Assembly: GCA_017455495.1 (NCBI GenBank)
Contig: JAFTAR010000061.1
Coordinates: forward strand, 1-42,612
Direction of reading: 5' to 3'
Source: Prevotella sp.
GTDB lineage: Bacteria > Bacteroidota > Bacteroidia > Bacteroidales > Bacteroidaceae
Length of the DNA stretch: 42,612 nucleotides
The position numbers and the translations under genes are program-made. Shown piece after piece: positions 21,905 through 29,162 of the stretch. The first letter of the stretch is position 1. The number at the start of each line of letters is the position of its first letter. A model generated the notes under the pieces. That model saw nothing but the letters and a program-made list of their open reading frames with translations, was not told the DNA's origin and did not search any database.

Positions 21905-22603
21905 ATGAAGTATATCACCCTGCCCGCGGATGGCGGCCCTTTCCGCCCCCTGTCTTTCTATTTGTCAATGGAGGAATACGTGGCCAGCCATGTTGCCGAG
22001 CCTGACAGTTTCTTCCTGTGGCAGGTGGAGCCGAGCGTCATCTTCGGTCGCAACCAGGTGATGCAGAACGAGGTAAACACCGCCTACTGCCGCCAGAACG
22101 GCATACGGGTGTTCCAGAGGAAGAGCGGCGGCGGCTGCGTATATGCCGACGAGGGCAACATCATGCTCTCCTATATCACCAACGACAACAGCGTGCCAGT
22201 AGTGTTCAACCGCTTCCTGGGCTTCGTGCTGTTAGTGCTTCGCCGCATGGGCATTGATGCCGTGAGCACCACTCACAACGACGTCCTCATTGGCGGGCTT
22301 AAGGTGAGCGGCTCGGCAATGAGGCTCCTGTCGGGTCACACCATTGCGCATTCCACTCTGCTCTACGACACCAATATGGAGCACATGACAAACGCCATAA
22401 CGCCTCCGCCCGAGAAGCTGCAGGCAAAAGGTATAGAGAGCGTGCGTCAGCGCATCACCCTTCTCAAGGACCACACCTCGCTCTCCTTAGAACAGGTGAA
22501 GACCGCCATCAGGGAAACGCTCTGCCAGGGCGAGCTTGCCCTCACCCAGGCCGACGTAAAGGCTATAGAGGCCATTGCGGCAGACAGATATACAATTATG
22601 TAA
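21905..22603 (+). CDS. lplA: Lipoate-protein ligase A family protein
   Basis: A 232-residue enzyme of the lipoate/biotin ligase fold. RKSGGGCVYADEGNIMLSYI is the adenylate-binding RRxSGGGxVxHDxGN motif, and DVLIGGLKVSGSAMRLLSGHTIAHSTLLYDTN carries the catalytic lysine and the HSTLL signature. It attaches lipoate to E2 and H proteins; lpdA, encoded 10 kb away, uses the lipoyl arm. It lacks the separate C-terminal accessory domain of E. coli LplA (338 residues), as in many short ligases. Start at 21905 rather than 21881, since the longer frame overlaps the promoter. surE follows 9 bases later. Confidence 0.87.
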   Translation: MKYITLPADGGPFRPLSFYLSMEEYVASHVAEPDSFFLWQVEPSVIFGRNQVMQNEVNTAYCRQNGIRVFQRKSGGGCVYADEGNIMLSYITNDNSVPVVFNRFLGFVLLVLRRMGIDAVSTTHNDVLIGGLKVSGSAMRLLSGHTIAHSTLLYDTNMEHMTNAITPPPEKLQAKGIESVRQRITLLKDHTSLSLEQVKTAIRETLCQGELALTQADVKAIEAIAADRYTIM

Positions 22604-22612
22604 ACCACGACT

Positions 22613-23443
22613 ATGAACAATTCAACAGATACAGGAATGACAGCAGGCCACAGGCCGCTGATACTTATTTCAAACGACGACGGCTATCAGGCCAAGGGCA
22701 TCAACCGGCTGATAGAGTTTGTGCGCCCCTTGGGCGACGTTATAGTATGTGCACCCGAAGGCCCGCGCTCCGGCTTTGCCTGCGCCTTCTCGGCCACAAC
22801 CCCGCTTACGCTTACCTTGCGCCGCGAGGAACAGGGCGTGCAGGTGTGGAGCAGCAACGGCACCCCCGTAGACTGCGTGAAGCTGGCCCTCTCGCAGATT
22901 CTAACCCGCAGGCCCGACATCGTCATAGGTGGCATAAACCACGGCGACAACGGCTCGGTGAACACCCACTACAGCGGCACCGTGGGAGTAGTCATGGAGG
23001 GCTGCATGAAGTATATTCCCTCGGTGGCCTTCTCCTTGTGCGACCATCGCGACGATGCTGACTTCGAGCCTCTGCATACCTATATAGAAAGGATTACGCG
23101 CGAGGTGCTCGCCTCTGGCTTGCCGCAGGGCGTCTGCCTGAACATCAACTTCCCGCTCACTGCCGACGGAAGCTTCAAAGGCGTGCGCGTTTGCCGCATG
23201 GCTCATGGCACGTGGGGCAACGAGATTACCAAGTGCCACCATCCCCGCGGCTATGACTACTTCTGGATGGTGGGCCACTACCAGAACGACGAGCCTGAGG
23301 CCGACGATACCGACAACTGGGCTCTAAGCCACGGCTTCGTAGCCATCACCCCAACACGCATGGATGTCACTGCCTACGAAGCCATGAAGCAGCTTGAAGG
23401 GGTTTTCCCTCCAATGTTTAGGGAAACACCTACGTCGGTTTAG
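22613..23443 (+). CDS. surE: 5'/3'-nucleotidase SurE
   Basis: A 276-residue metal-dependent nucleotidase acting on nucleoside monophosphates. The N-terminal ISNDDGYQAKGI gives the two metal-binding aspartates, and the SGTVGVVMEG and NGTPVDCVKLAL segments complete the active site. The first 15 residues (MNNSTDTGMTAGHRP) are an extra unstructured start; ATG at codon 9 is an alternative. It is co-transcribed with lplA (9-base gap). A hairpin with T-run ends the operon at 23499-23521. Confidence 0.92.
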   Translation: MNNSTDTGMTAGHRPLILISNDDGYQAKGINRLIEFVRPLGDVIVCAPEGPRSGFACAFSATTPLTLTLRREEQGVQVWSSNGTPVDCVKLALSQILTRRPDIVIGGINHGDNGSVNTHYSGTVGVVMEGCMKYIPSVAFSLCDHRDDADFEPLHTYIERITREVLASGLPQGVCLNINFPLTADGSFKGVRVCRMAHGTWGNEITKCHHPRGYDYFWMVGHYQNDEPEADDTDNWALSHGFVAITPTRMDVTAYEAMKQLEGVFPPMFRETPTSV

Positions 23444-23498
23444 GGAAAAACATTTTCAGAAGAGTACCGGAAGCATTAACTTTGCACCAAGAAAACAA

Positions 23499-23521
23499 GT
23501 CAGGGCGCTGACAAGTTTTTT
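23499..23521 (+). terminator. Terminator of lplA-surE
   Basis: GTCAG and CTGAC pair around GGCG, followed by AAG and six T. Directly before it, TAACTTTG at 23477 resembles a promoter, but it reads straight into this hairpin and is doubtful. Confidence 0.6.
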
Positions 23522-23577
23522 CAAAAGTTTGTTAGTTAGTATAGTATTTGTTTTTTAGGTTATTGTTTGCTTTTAGT

Positions 23578-23726
23578 ACGATTTTTAGCATTTCTACGCC
23601 GGGCGATGTGATATCGCTCGGCGTAGCATCGTAAAAGGGCTGCCCTCTTCCAAAAAGGGACTGCTTTTTTCTGAAAAAGGACTGCCTTTTTTCGAAAAGG
23701 GACTGCTTTTTTGAAAAAAACTCCCG
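23578..23726. repeat. Long hairpin and four tandem repeats upstream of the methyltransferase
   Basis: A stem of 14 bases with one mismatch, CTACGCCGGGCGAT and its partner (23594-23626), is framed by ACGAT/ATCGT. It is followed by about four 19-22 base units of the type AAAAGGGACTGC plus TTTTTT (23633-23726). Each unit is itself partly palindromic. The rest of the 350-base spacer shows no gene and no cobalamin-riboswitch sequence that I can recognise. Confidence 0.65.
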
Positions 23727-23728
23727 CG

Positions 23729-23763
23729 TTTGGTGCTTACTCCACTTTTTCTTAGTAATTTTG
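23729..23763 (+). promoter_or_regulatory. Promoter of the corrinoid methyltransferase gene
   Basis: TTTG at 23729 and TAATTTTG at 23756-23763, 23 bases apart, slightly longer than usual. The ATG is at 23794. Confidence 0.6.
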
Positions 23764-23793
23764 CACTCCATAATTATATCCGGCACAACAACT

Positions 23794-26700
23794 ATGAACA
23801 CCTGGAAAGAGAATCTTGAGGAGACGAAGCAGCACTACGTGGACTGGTGGAACCACCGAGGCATTATATTAAATATGTGGGAGCATTTCCAGCAGGGTGT
23901 GACTCCCCATGCCGACGTATTGCCGCCACCCCCGCCCCGCGACCTCAACCAGCGGTGGTTCGACCCCAAGTGGCGGGCCGACTATCTGGACTGGTACGTA
24001 GCCCACTCCTGTCTCAAGGCCGACATGCTGCCCGTGGCCAACACGCAGCTTGGTCCAGGCTCGCTGGCTGCCATACTCGGCGGAGTATTCGAGGGAGGCG
24101 AGGACACCATCTGGATTCATCCCCGTCCCGCTGTCAGTGCTGCCGGCGGTTTTCCCGCCTCTGACCCCTTGTCAGAGTCCGTGGTCGGCGGTTTTCCCGC
24201 CGACATAGTCTTCGACCCTCAGCACCCCAACTACCTGCTCCATAAAGACCTGCTGCGCGCCTGCAAGCAGAAGGCACAGGGCCACTACTACGTTGGCATG
24301 CCCGACCTCATGGAGGGCCTTGACGTACTGGCAGCCCTGAAGGGTACCGACCAGGTGCTCATGGACACGGTGATGCAGCCGGAGGTGGTGGAGCGGCAGA
24401 TGCAGCAGATAAACGACATCTATTTCCAAGTGTTCGACGAGCTATACGACATCATCCGCGAAGGCGACGAGATGGCCTTCTGCTATTTCTCGTCATGGGC
24501 TCCGGGGAAGATGTCAAAGTTGCAGAGCGATATCTCTACCATGATTAGTACCGACGACTACCGCCGCTTCGTGCAGCCCTTCATACGCGAGCAGTGCCAG
24601 AAGATAGACTACACCCTCTACCACTTGGACGGCGTGGGAGCCATGCGCCACCTGCCGGCTTTGCTTGAGATAGAGGAACTCAATGCAATACAGTGGACGC
24701 CCGGCGTGGGACAGCCACAGGGCGGCAGTCCGAAGTGGTACGACCTGTACCGCCGCATCCTGGATGCAGGGAAGAGCGTCATGGCGTGCTGGGTGACGCT
24801 TGACGAGCTTGGTCCGTTGCTTGACAACATCGGCACCGAAGGCGTGCACATTGAAATGGACTTCCACAACGAGCAGGAAGTGGAGCAGGCAATGAGGATT
24901 GTGGAGAAGATGAAAGCCCAGAAAAAAGCCCTGCCCAAAGCCCACCCAAGCTCTCATCTGGAGGGGCTTGGGGAGACCCTTCTCCTCCTTGACGGAGGCA
25001 TGGGGACCATGATTCAGCAGTACCACTTAGGCGAGGAGGCGTTCCGTGGAAGCCTGTTTGCCCAGCATCCAGTCAACCTGCAAGGCTGCAACGATGTGCT
25101 CTCGCTTACTGCCCCTCAGGTGATAAGCGAAATCCACAACAAATATCTCGCTGCCGGTGCCGACATCATAGAGACCAACAACTTCAACTCCCAGCGCATA
25201 TCCCTTGGCGACTACGGTCTTGAGGCCCATGTCCGCGACATCAACCTCGCCGCCGCCCGCCTCGCCCGCCAGTGCGCCGACGGGTTTTGCCCGTCGGGAA
25301 AGAAGCGCTTTGTTGCCGGCAGCATAGGCCCCACCAGCCGCACCGTCTTTAGTGAAGAGCTAAAAGGGAACAAGGAAACATTTGCTGCCGCGCTGAGGCA
25401 GGCCTATGAAGAACAAATCCAGGCTCTGGCCGACGGCGGCGTAGACCTGCTCTTGATAGAGACCATCTTCGACGTGGAGAACGCCCGCATAGCCATTGAG
25501 GCAGCACGTGCCACAGCACCGCAGCTGCCCCTGATGCTAAGCTTCAGCGTAGCCACTCCCGATGGGCACAACATGCTCGGCCAGGACATACTTGAGTTCT
25601 TGAGAGGAGGGGGAGAATTCTTCTCCGTTGGCATCAACTGCATCACCGACGTGACGCTGATGATGCCCCTTGTGAAGCAGCTGGCGCAATTCGGCACACG
25701 CGTCAGCCTCTATCCCAATGCCGGCATGCCCGATGAACAGGGGCGCTACTCAAAGACTCCCGAAGCCCTGCTTGCCGACGTGTGGCCGCTCCTTGAGGGC
25801 CACCACCTGAGCATCATTGGCGGCTGCTGCGGCACCACCGACAAGCACATAGCCATCTTCTACAAGGCCATAGAACCCGTGCCGGGTATAAGGCTGTCGC
25901 CGTTAAGGGAAGAGGGAAGAGTGAAAAGTGAAAACCTCAATTCTCAACCCTCAAATCTCAACTCTCAGCCCTCCGCTCCAGCTCTGCTGGCTTGCAACCA
26001 AAGGGACGCAAGAACTCTCAAATCTCAGCCCTCCGCTCCAGCTTTGCTGGCTTGCAACCAAAGGGACGCAAGAAACCTCAAATCTCAAATCATCTCCGGC
26101 AATGCCGATGCCGCCGTAGCCGCCACGAAGGAGGCCATAGACAAGGGTGCCGATCCGCAGTCACTTATCAACGACGAGATGATAGTCGCCATGAGCGAGA
26201 TTGGACAGATGTTTCAGGACGGGAAGGCCTTCGTGCCTCAGCTGCTTATGGCCGGACGCGCCATGAAGGCAGCCCTGGAGCTGCTGAAGCCCCTGATGGC
26301 AGGAAAGGACTCAATGGCCATTGGCAAGGTGGTGATAGGTACCGTGAAGGGCGACCTCCACGACATTGGCAAGAACCTTGTGGCCTCCATGCTTGAGGGC
26401 TGCGGCTTCGAGGTGGTGAACATCGGCATTGACGTGTCGGCCGAGAAGTTCATTGAGGCAGTAAAGGAGAACCAGCCCGACATATTGTGCATGAGTGCGC
26501 TGCTCACCACAACGATGGGATATATGAAGGAAGTCATCAACGCACTGGAGGATGCTGGCATACGCCGGCAGGTAAAGGTAATGGTGGGTGGTGCGCCTGT
26601 CACCCAGCGCTTTGCCGACGACATTGGTGCCGACGGCTACAGCGACAATGCCAACTCGGCTGTGGTGGTGGCCAAGCAGTTGCTGCAGAAGAGCCTTTAG
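23794..26700 (+). CDS. Fused URO-D-like / homocysteine methyltransferase / corrinoid protein
   Basis: A 968-residue three-module protein. Residues 1-385 are a uroporphyrinogen-decarboxylase-like methyltransferase of the MtaA/CmuA kind. Residues 397-700 are a MetH-type homocysteine S-methyltransferase, starting LLLLDGGMGTMIQ, with zinc ligands C616 in GINC and C678-C679 in GGCCGTT. Residues 775-968 are the four-helix cap and B12 Rossmann domain, with lower axial ligand H856 in DLHDIG and a GGAP loop. MetH's folate and reactivation domains are missing. The modules are joined by repeat DNA: SSHLEGLGETL at about residue 387-397 and a 60-base in-frame tandem repeat at 709-767. Inferred role: methyl transfer to homocysteine from an unknown donor via bound corrinoid. 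Its stop overlaps the convergent reactivation gene by 4 bases. Confidence 0.8.
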   Translation: MNTWKENLEETKQHYVDWWNHRGIILNMWEHFQQGVTPHADVLPPPPPRDLNQRWFDPKWRADYLDWYVAHSCLKADMLPVANTQLGPGSLAAILGGVFEGGEDTIWIHPRPAVSAAGGFPASDPLSESVVGGFPADIVFDPQHPNYLLHKDLLRACKQKAQGHYYVGMPDLMEGLDVLAALKGTDQVLMDTVMQPEVVERQMQQINDIYFQVFDELYDIIREGDEMAFCYFSSWAPGKMSKLQSDISTMISTDDYRRFVQPFIREQCQKIDYTLYHLDGVGAMRHLPALLEIEELNAIQWTPGVGQPQGGSPKWYDLYRRILDAGKSVMACWVTLDELGPLLDNIGTEGVHIEMDFHNEQEVEQAMRIVEKMKAQKKALPKAHPSSHLEGLGETLLLLDGGMGTMIQQYHLGEEAFRGSLFAQHPVNLQGCNDVLSLTAPQVISEIHNKYLAAGADIIETNNFNSQRISLGDYGLEAHVRDINLAAARLARQCADGFCPSGKKRFVAGSIGPTSRTVFSEELKGNKETFAAALRQAYEEQIQALADGGVDLLLIETIFDVENARIAIEAARATAPQLPLMLSFSVATPDGHNMLGQDILEFLRGGGEFFSVGINCITDVTLMMPLVKQLAQFGTRVSLYPNAGMPDEQGRYSKTPEALLADVWPLLEGHHLSIIGGCCGTTDKHIAIFYKAIEPVPGIRLSPLREEGRVKSENLNSQPSNLNSQPSAPALLACNQRDARTLKSQPSAPALLACNQRDARNLKSQIISGNADAAVAATKEAIDKGADPQSLINDEMIVAMSEIGQMFQDGKAFVPQLLMAGRAMKAALELLKPLMAGKDSMAIGKVVIGTVKGDLHDIGKNLVASMLEGCGFEVVNIGIDVSAEKFIEAVKENQPDILCMSALLTTTMGYMKEVINALEDAGIRRQVKVMVGGAPVTQRFADDIGADGYSDNANSAVVVAKQLLQKSL
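24145..24201 (+). repeat. In-frame hairpin repeat inside the URO-D domain
   Basis: GGCGGTTTTCCCGCC occurs twice, 42 bases apart (24145, 24187), with TCTGAC/GTCAGA pairing in between. The three small hairpins encode GGFPASDPLSESVVGGFPA, an insertion between the IWIHPRP and IVFDPQHPN parts of the domain. Confidence 0.7.
24945..24985 (+). repeat. GAGGGGCTTGGGGAG palindrome element at the domain junction
   Basis: The core GGAGGGGCTTGGGGAG (24960-24975) encodes EGLGE and lies between the URO-D-like and homocysteine methyltransferase modules. The same core occurs in the ABC transporter and rhamnulokinase genes. Confidence 0.75.
25921..26096 (+). repeat. Heptamer tract and 60-base tandem duplication in the linker
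   Basis: Heptamer-like words (TCAATTC, TCAAATC) are followed by two adjacent 60-base units (25963-26022 and 26023-26082) with two or three differences. Sixty bases keep the frame. Each unit contains CCAGC/GCTGG and CTTGC/GCAAG stems. It encodes the linker between the homocysteine methyltransferase and B12 modules. Confidence 0.85.
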
Positions 26701-27341
26701 CGCTTGCGCTTATAACAGTGGGCATAGTCGCACAGACCGCAGGTGTAGTCCCTGCGGCTCACCCCCTTGCCTAAGCCGATGATGCCGCTGACGCTCTTTA
26801 TGGGTACCATGAGCGAGCTTTCTGTCAGGACTACGCCGCATGTCTCTCTGCCAAACATGGGAAACAGCAGCTGCTGCTCGCTGACATTCCAGCCGCAGTA
26901 GCCTGGCGAGAAGCGGTTTGTGTGTTTCCATCCCAGTTTGTCTATGCTCTGCTGAAGGCTTTCCTCCATTGCGTCGGCACATCTCTCTGCTATCACGCTG
27001 CCAAGGGCATCGGCAATGAACACCTTCACCATGTCGCCCTGCTCTTTCAGCCTTTTCATGTATTGCTCATACTCTGTTCCTGCCGTGGCTATGAACAGGG
27101 TGTAGGCCTCGCTGCCAGCAAGTTGACGGCTTATGATATTACCAAGGCTGAACGACTCTGGCAACCGGCTTACTACGGTGTAGGCGAACTGTGGCCGGAG
27201 CCATTCGCTGATGCTGTCTGCCACGGCTTTAGTCTCGCTGACAGTGGCCTCATCGGGAGTAGCGTCATGGTAGCCCATCTGCTCGTAGACATCGGGCAGG
27301 GCTATGTGCAGGTTGGCGTATGTCAGGATTTTGTGTGTCAT
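26697..27341 (-). CDS. Stand-alone B12-dependent methionine synthase reactivation-type protein
   Basis: A 214-residue protein related to the SAM-binding reactivation domain of MetH: RFSPGYCGWNVSEQQLLFPMF and VVLTESSLMVPIKSVSGIIGLG correspond to the conserved RxxPGYP and LTESxAMxPxxSVSG segments. The end carries CGLCDYAHC, three cysteines spaced as in metal or Fe-S sites, which is unusual. It would use SAM or an electron donor to rescue oxidised cob(II)alamin. The convergent gene at 23794-26700 encodes a corrinoid protein without such a domain, so it is the natural partner, although the two are not in one operon. It is the last gene of the run that begins at tsaE or lpdA. Confidence 0.8.
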   Translation of the reverse strand: MTHKILTYANLHIALPDVYEQMGYHDATPDEATVSETKAVADSISEWLRPQFAYTVVSRLPESFSLGNIISRQLAGSEAYTLFIATAGTEYEQYMKRLKEQGDMVKVFIADALGSVIAERCADAMEESLQQSIDKLGWKHTNRFSPGYCGWNVSEQQLLFPMFGRETCGVVLTESSLMVPIKSVSGIIGLGKGVSRRDYTCGLCDYAHCYKRKR

Positions 27342-27356
27342 CAGTGGCGCTGTGTT

Positions 27357-29156
27357 CTACCGCTGCTGCAAGTCTTGGGTGGTAATCTGTATGATGGCCT
27401 TGTCTAAGAGAACCAGACTGTCGGGGGCTGTGCTGTTGTTCTGGGTGATGCGCTTGGCGTCGAAGTCGTAGACAATATGTCCGGTGCTGTCGCATATCCA
27501 TTGGGCGTTGTAGTAGTTGTGCACAGCCGTGGGGTGGGTGTAGGTGGCAGAGAGCACGTCGCGGCTGAAGCTGAAGTCGCTGTGGTCCAGGCCGAGCTGT
27601 GAGAGAAGCGTGGCAGCCAGGTCGGTCTGGTTGCAGAGCGTGCTGATGGTGACGGGCTGTTTCACAGCCCCGCCTATCCATAGCATTGGCACGTGGGTCT
27701 GCTCAAGAGGCATCTCGCGGCTAACGCTGCCGTATCTTATGCCGTGGTCGGCAGTGATGATGATGAGCGTGTTCTGCCAGAGGGGAGTCTGCTTCAGGCT
27801 GTCAACGAAGTTGCCAAGACACTTGTCCAAGTAGACAAAAGCATTGTACACCTCGTCGCTGTTCTCGTGAATAGGCACATCCCACGGCTCGTGGCTGCTC
27901 AGGGTGCTGTAGCCGAAGAGCCGGCGGGCAGCGTGTCCTTCGTGTGTCATCTCGCCAAGAAGGTGCTTGAAGGTTATGTCGTCCCTTACGCCCCATTGTG
28001 CCGACGAGCGCTCGCTCAGGGTGAAGTCGTCCATGCTGGTGATTTGCTGCCAACCAGTGCTCACGAGGTATGAGCGCATGTTGGTGAAGTTTATGTCGCC
28101 GCCATAGAGGAAGCTGGTCTGGTAGCCCTCGGCAGACAGTGTGCGGGCAATGCTGGGCAGGGTGCCGCTCTTCTGCGGCATCTTCATCACCGACAAGGAG
28201 GGGAACGACGGGTAGCCGCTCAGGGTGCACACGGTGCCGCGGTCGGTGCGCCAGCTGTTGGCGTGGCAGCGGCTGAAGCAGATGCCCTCCTCTTTCAGCT
28301 GCTGCAGGCGCGGCATAACGCTGGCAAACTGCTCGCCGGCACTTTCCATCAGTATTATCACTATGTTCTCAGGGCGGGTGGTGGTGAGCAGGGTGTCGGC
28401 GATGAGGCTCTCCGTGGTGAAAACGCCTCCATCGGCTAAAAGCCGCTGGCACTCGGAGGAGGACATGAAGTCATATTGCGACATGTCGCCAAGCTGGTGG
28501 CTCAGGGAGTAGAGAAAGCTGAATACGGGGTTCACGGCAGAGTGGTTGAGAAACTGGTTCTGCGAGTAGTACACCTGGCCGATGTTGGTGGTAGACTCGT
28601 TTATGCCGCCCCTTATGCCAATGATGAACACCGGAATGAGGGCTATGTGTAGCAGTAGTGGCTTTATCTTGGCACCCCTTGGAGCTGGCAGCTTGCCGCA
28701 GACATGGCGGTAGGCAAGGAATATGACTGTGGCAGCGATGAGGAAGAAGAGCAGGCGTAGCAGTAGGTAGCCCGTGCTCACGCTCTGAGTGATGCCCTCC
28801 GGCTGACTGAGGTACTGCAGGCAGGAGGCATCAAGCTTGAAGCCCCAGAAGGGATAGATGCTGGTATCGGCCACGAAGGCCAGCGCAAAGGCGGTGGCTA
28901 TAATGGTATGATAGGTGGCGAAGAACCACTTGGGGATGTTGACCCACAGGCTTGCCACTGAAGCAAGGAAGGGGATGATGAGGAAGTAGAGAGCTGTGCT
29001 GAGGTCGAGCGACATGCCGTGGCCTGTCACGGCGAAGAAATCAGAAAAGACAACATCGTGCCCGTCTCCGTCAGCCAGCATGAACACCGCCTTCGCCACC
29101 ACGAATACCAGCAGCGTCAGCACATAGAACCTTATAAGATATAAAAGGCGCTCCAT
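27357..29156 (-). CDS. LtaS-like membrane sulfatase / phosphoglycerol transferase
   Basis: A 599-residue protein: about five membrane segments in residues 1-200 (a gap near 90-105 and a long hydrophobic run at 145-165), then a sulfatase-fold domain from residue 250. NIVIILMESAGEQF is the first metal site, TDRGTVCTLSGYPSFP holds the nucleophile threonine, and TADHGIRYG is the C-terminal metal pair. In Bacteroidetes such proteins are thought to modify surface polysaccharide or lipid A with phosphoglycerol or phosphoethanolamine-like groups; the exact substrate is unknown. It lies 6 bases after the ABC exporter gene, which suggests a joint envelope role. Confidence 0.85.
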   Translation of the reverse strand: MERLLYLIRFYVLTLLVFVVAKAVFMLADGDGHDVVFSDFFAVTGHGMSLDLSTALYFLIIPFLASVASLWVNIPKWFFATYHTIIATAFALAFVADTSIYPFWGFKLDASCLQYLSQPEGITQSVSTGYLLLRLLFFLIAATVIFLAYRHVCGKLPAPRGAKIKPLLLHIALIPVFIIGIRGGINESTTNIGQVYYSQNQFLNHSAVNPVFSFLYSLSHQLGDMSQYDFMSSSECQRLLADGGVFTTESLIADTLLTTTRPENIVIILMESAGEQFASVMPRLQQLKEEGICFSRCHANSWRTDRGTVCTLSGYPSFPSLSVMKMPQKSGTLPSIARTLSAEGYQTSFLYGGDINFTNMRSYLVSTGWQQITSMDDFTLSERSSAQWGVRDDITFKHLLGEMTHEGHAARRLFGYSTLSSHEPWDVPIHENSDEVYNAFVYLDKCLGNFVDSLKQTPLWQNTLIIITADHGIRYGSVSREMPLEQTHVPMLWIGGAVKQPVTISTLCNQTDLAATLLSQLGLDHSDFSFSRDVLSATYTHPTAVHNYYNAQWICDSTGHIVYDFDAKRITQNNSTAPDSLVLLDKAIIQITTQDLQQR

Positions 29157-29162
29157 TCTCTC

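Noticed and set aside
23477-23484. Promoter TAACTTTG after surE
   Set aside because: It would start only about 10 bases before a terminator hairpin and has no following gene for 300 bases.
23444-23793. Cobalamin riboswitch upstream of the corrinoid gene
   Set aside because: I find no B12-box or matching fold; only the hairpin and tandem repeats are visible.
23532-23801. Minus-strand frame of 89 codons upstream of the methyltransferase
   Set aside because: It is the translation of the 21-base tandem repeats and runs over the methyltransferase promoter and start.
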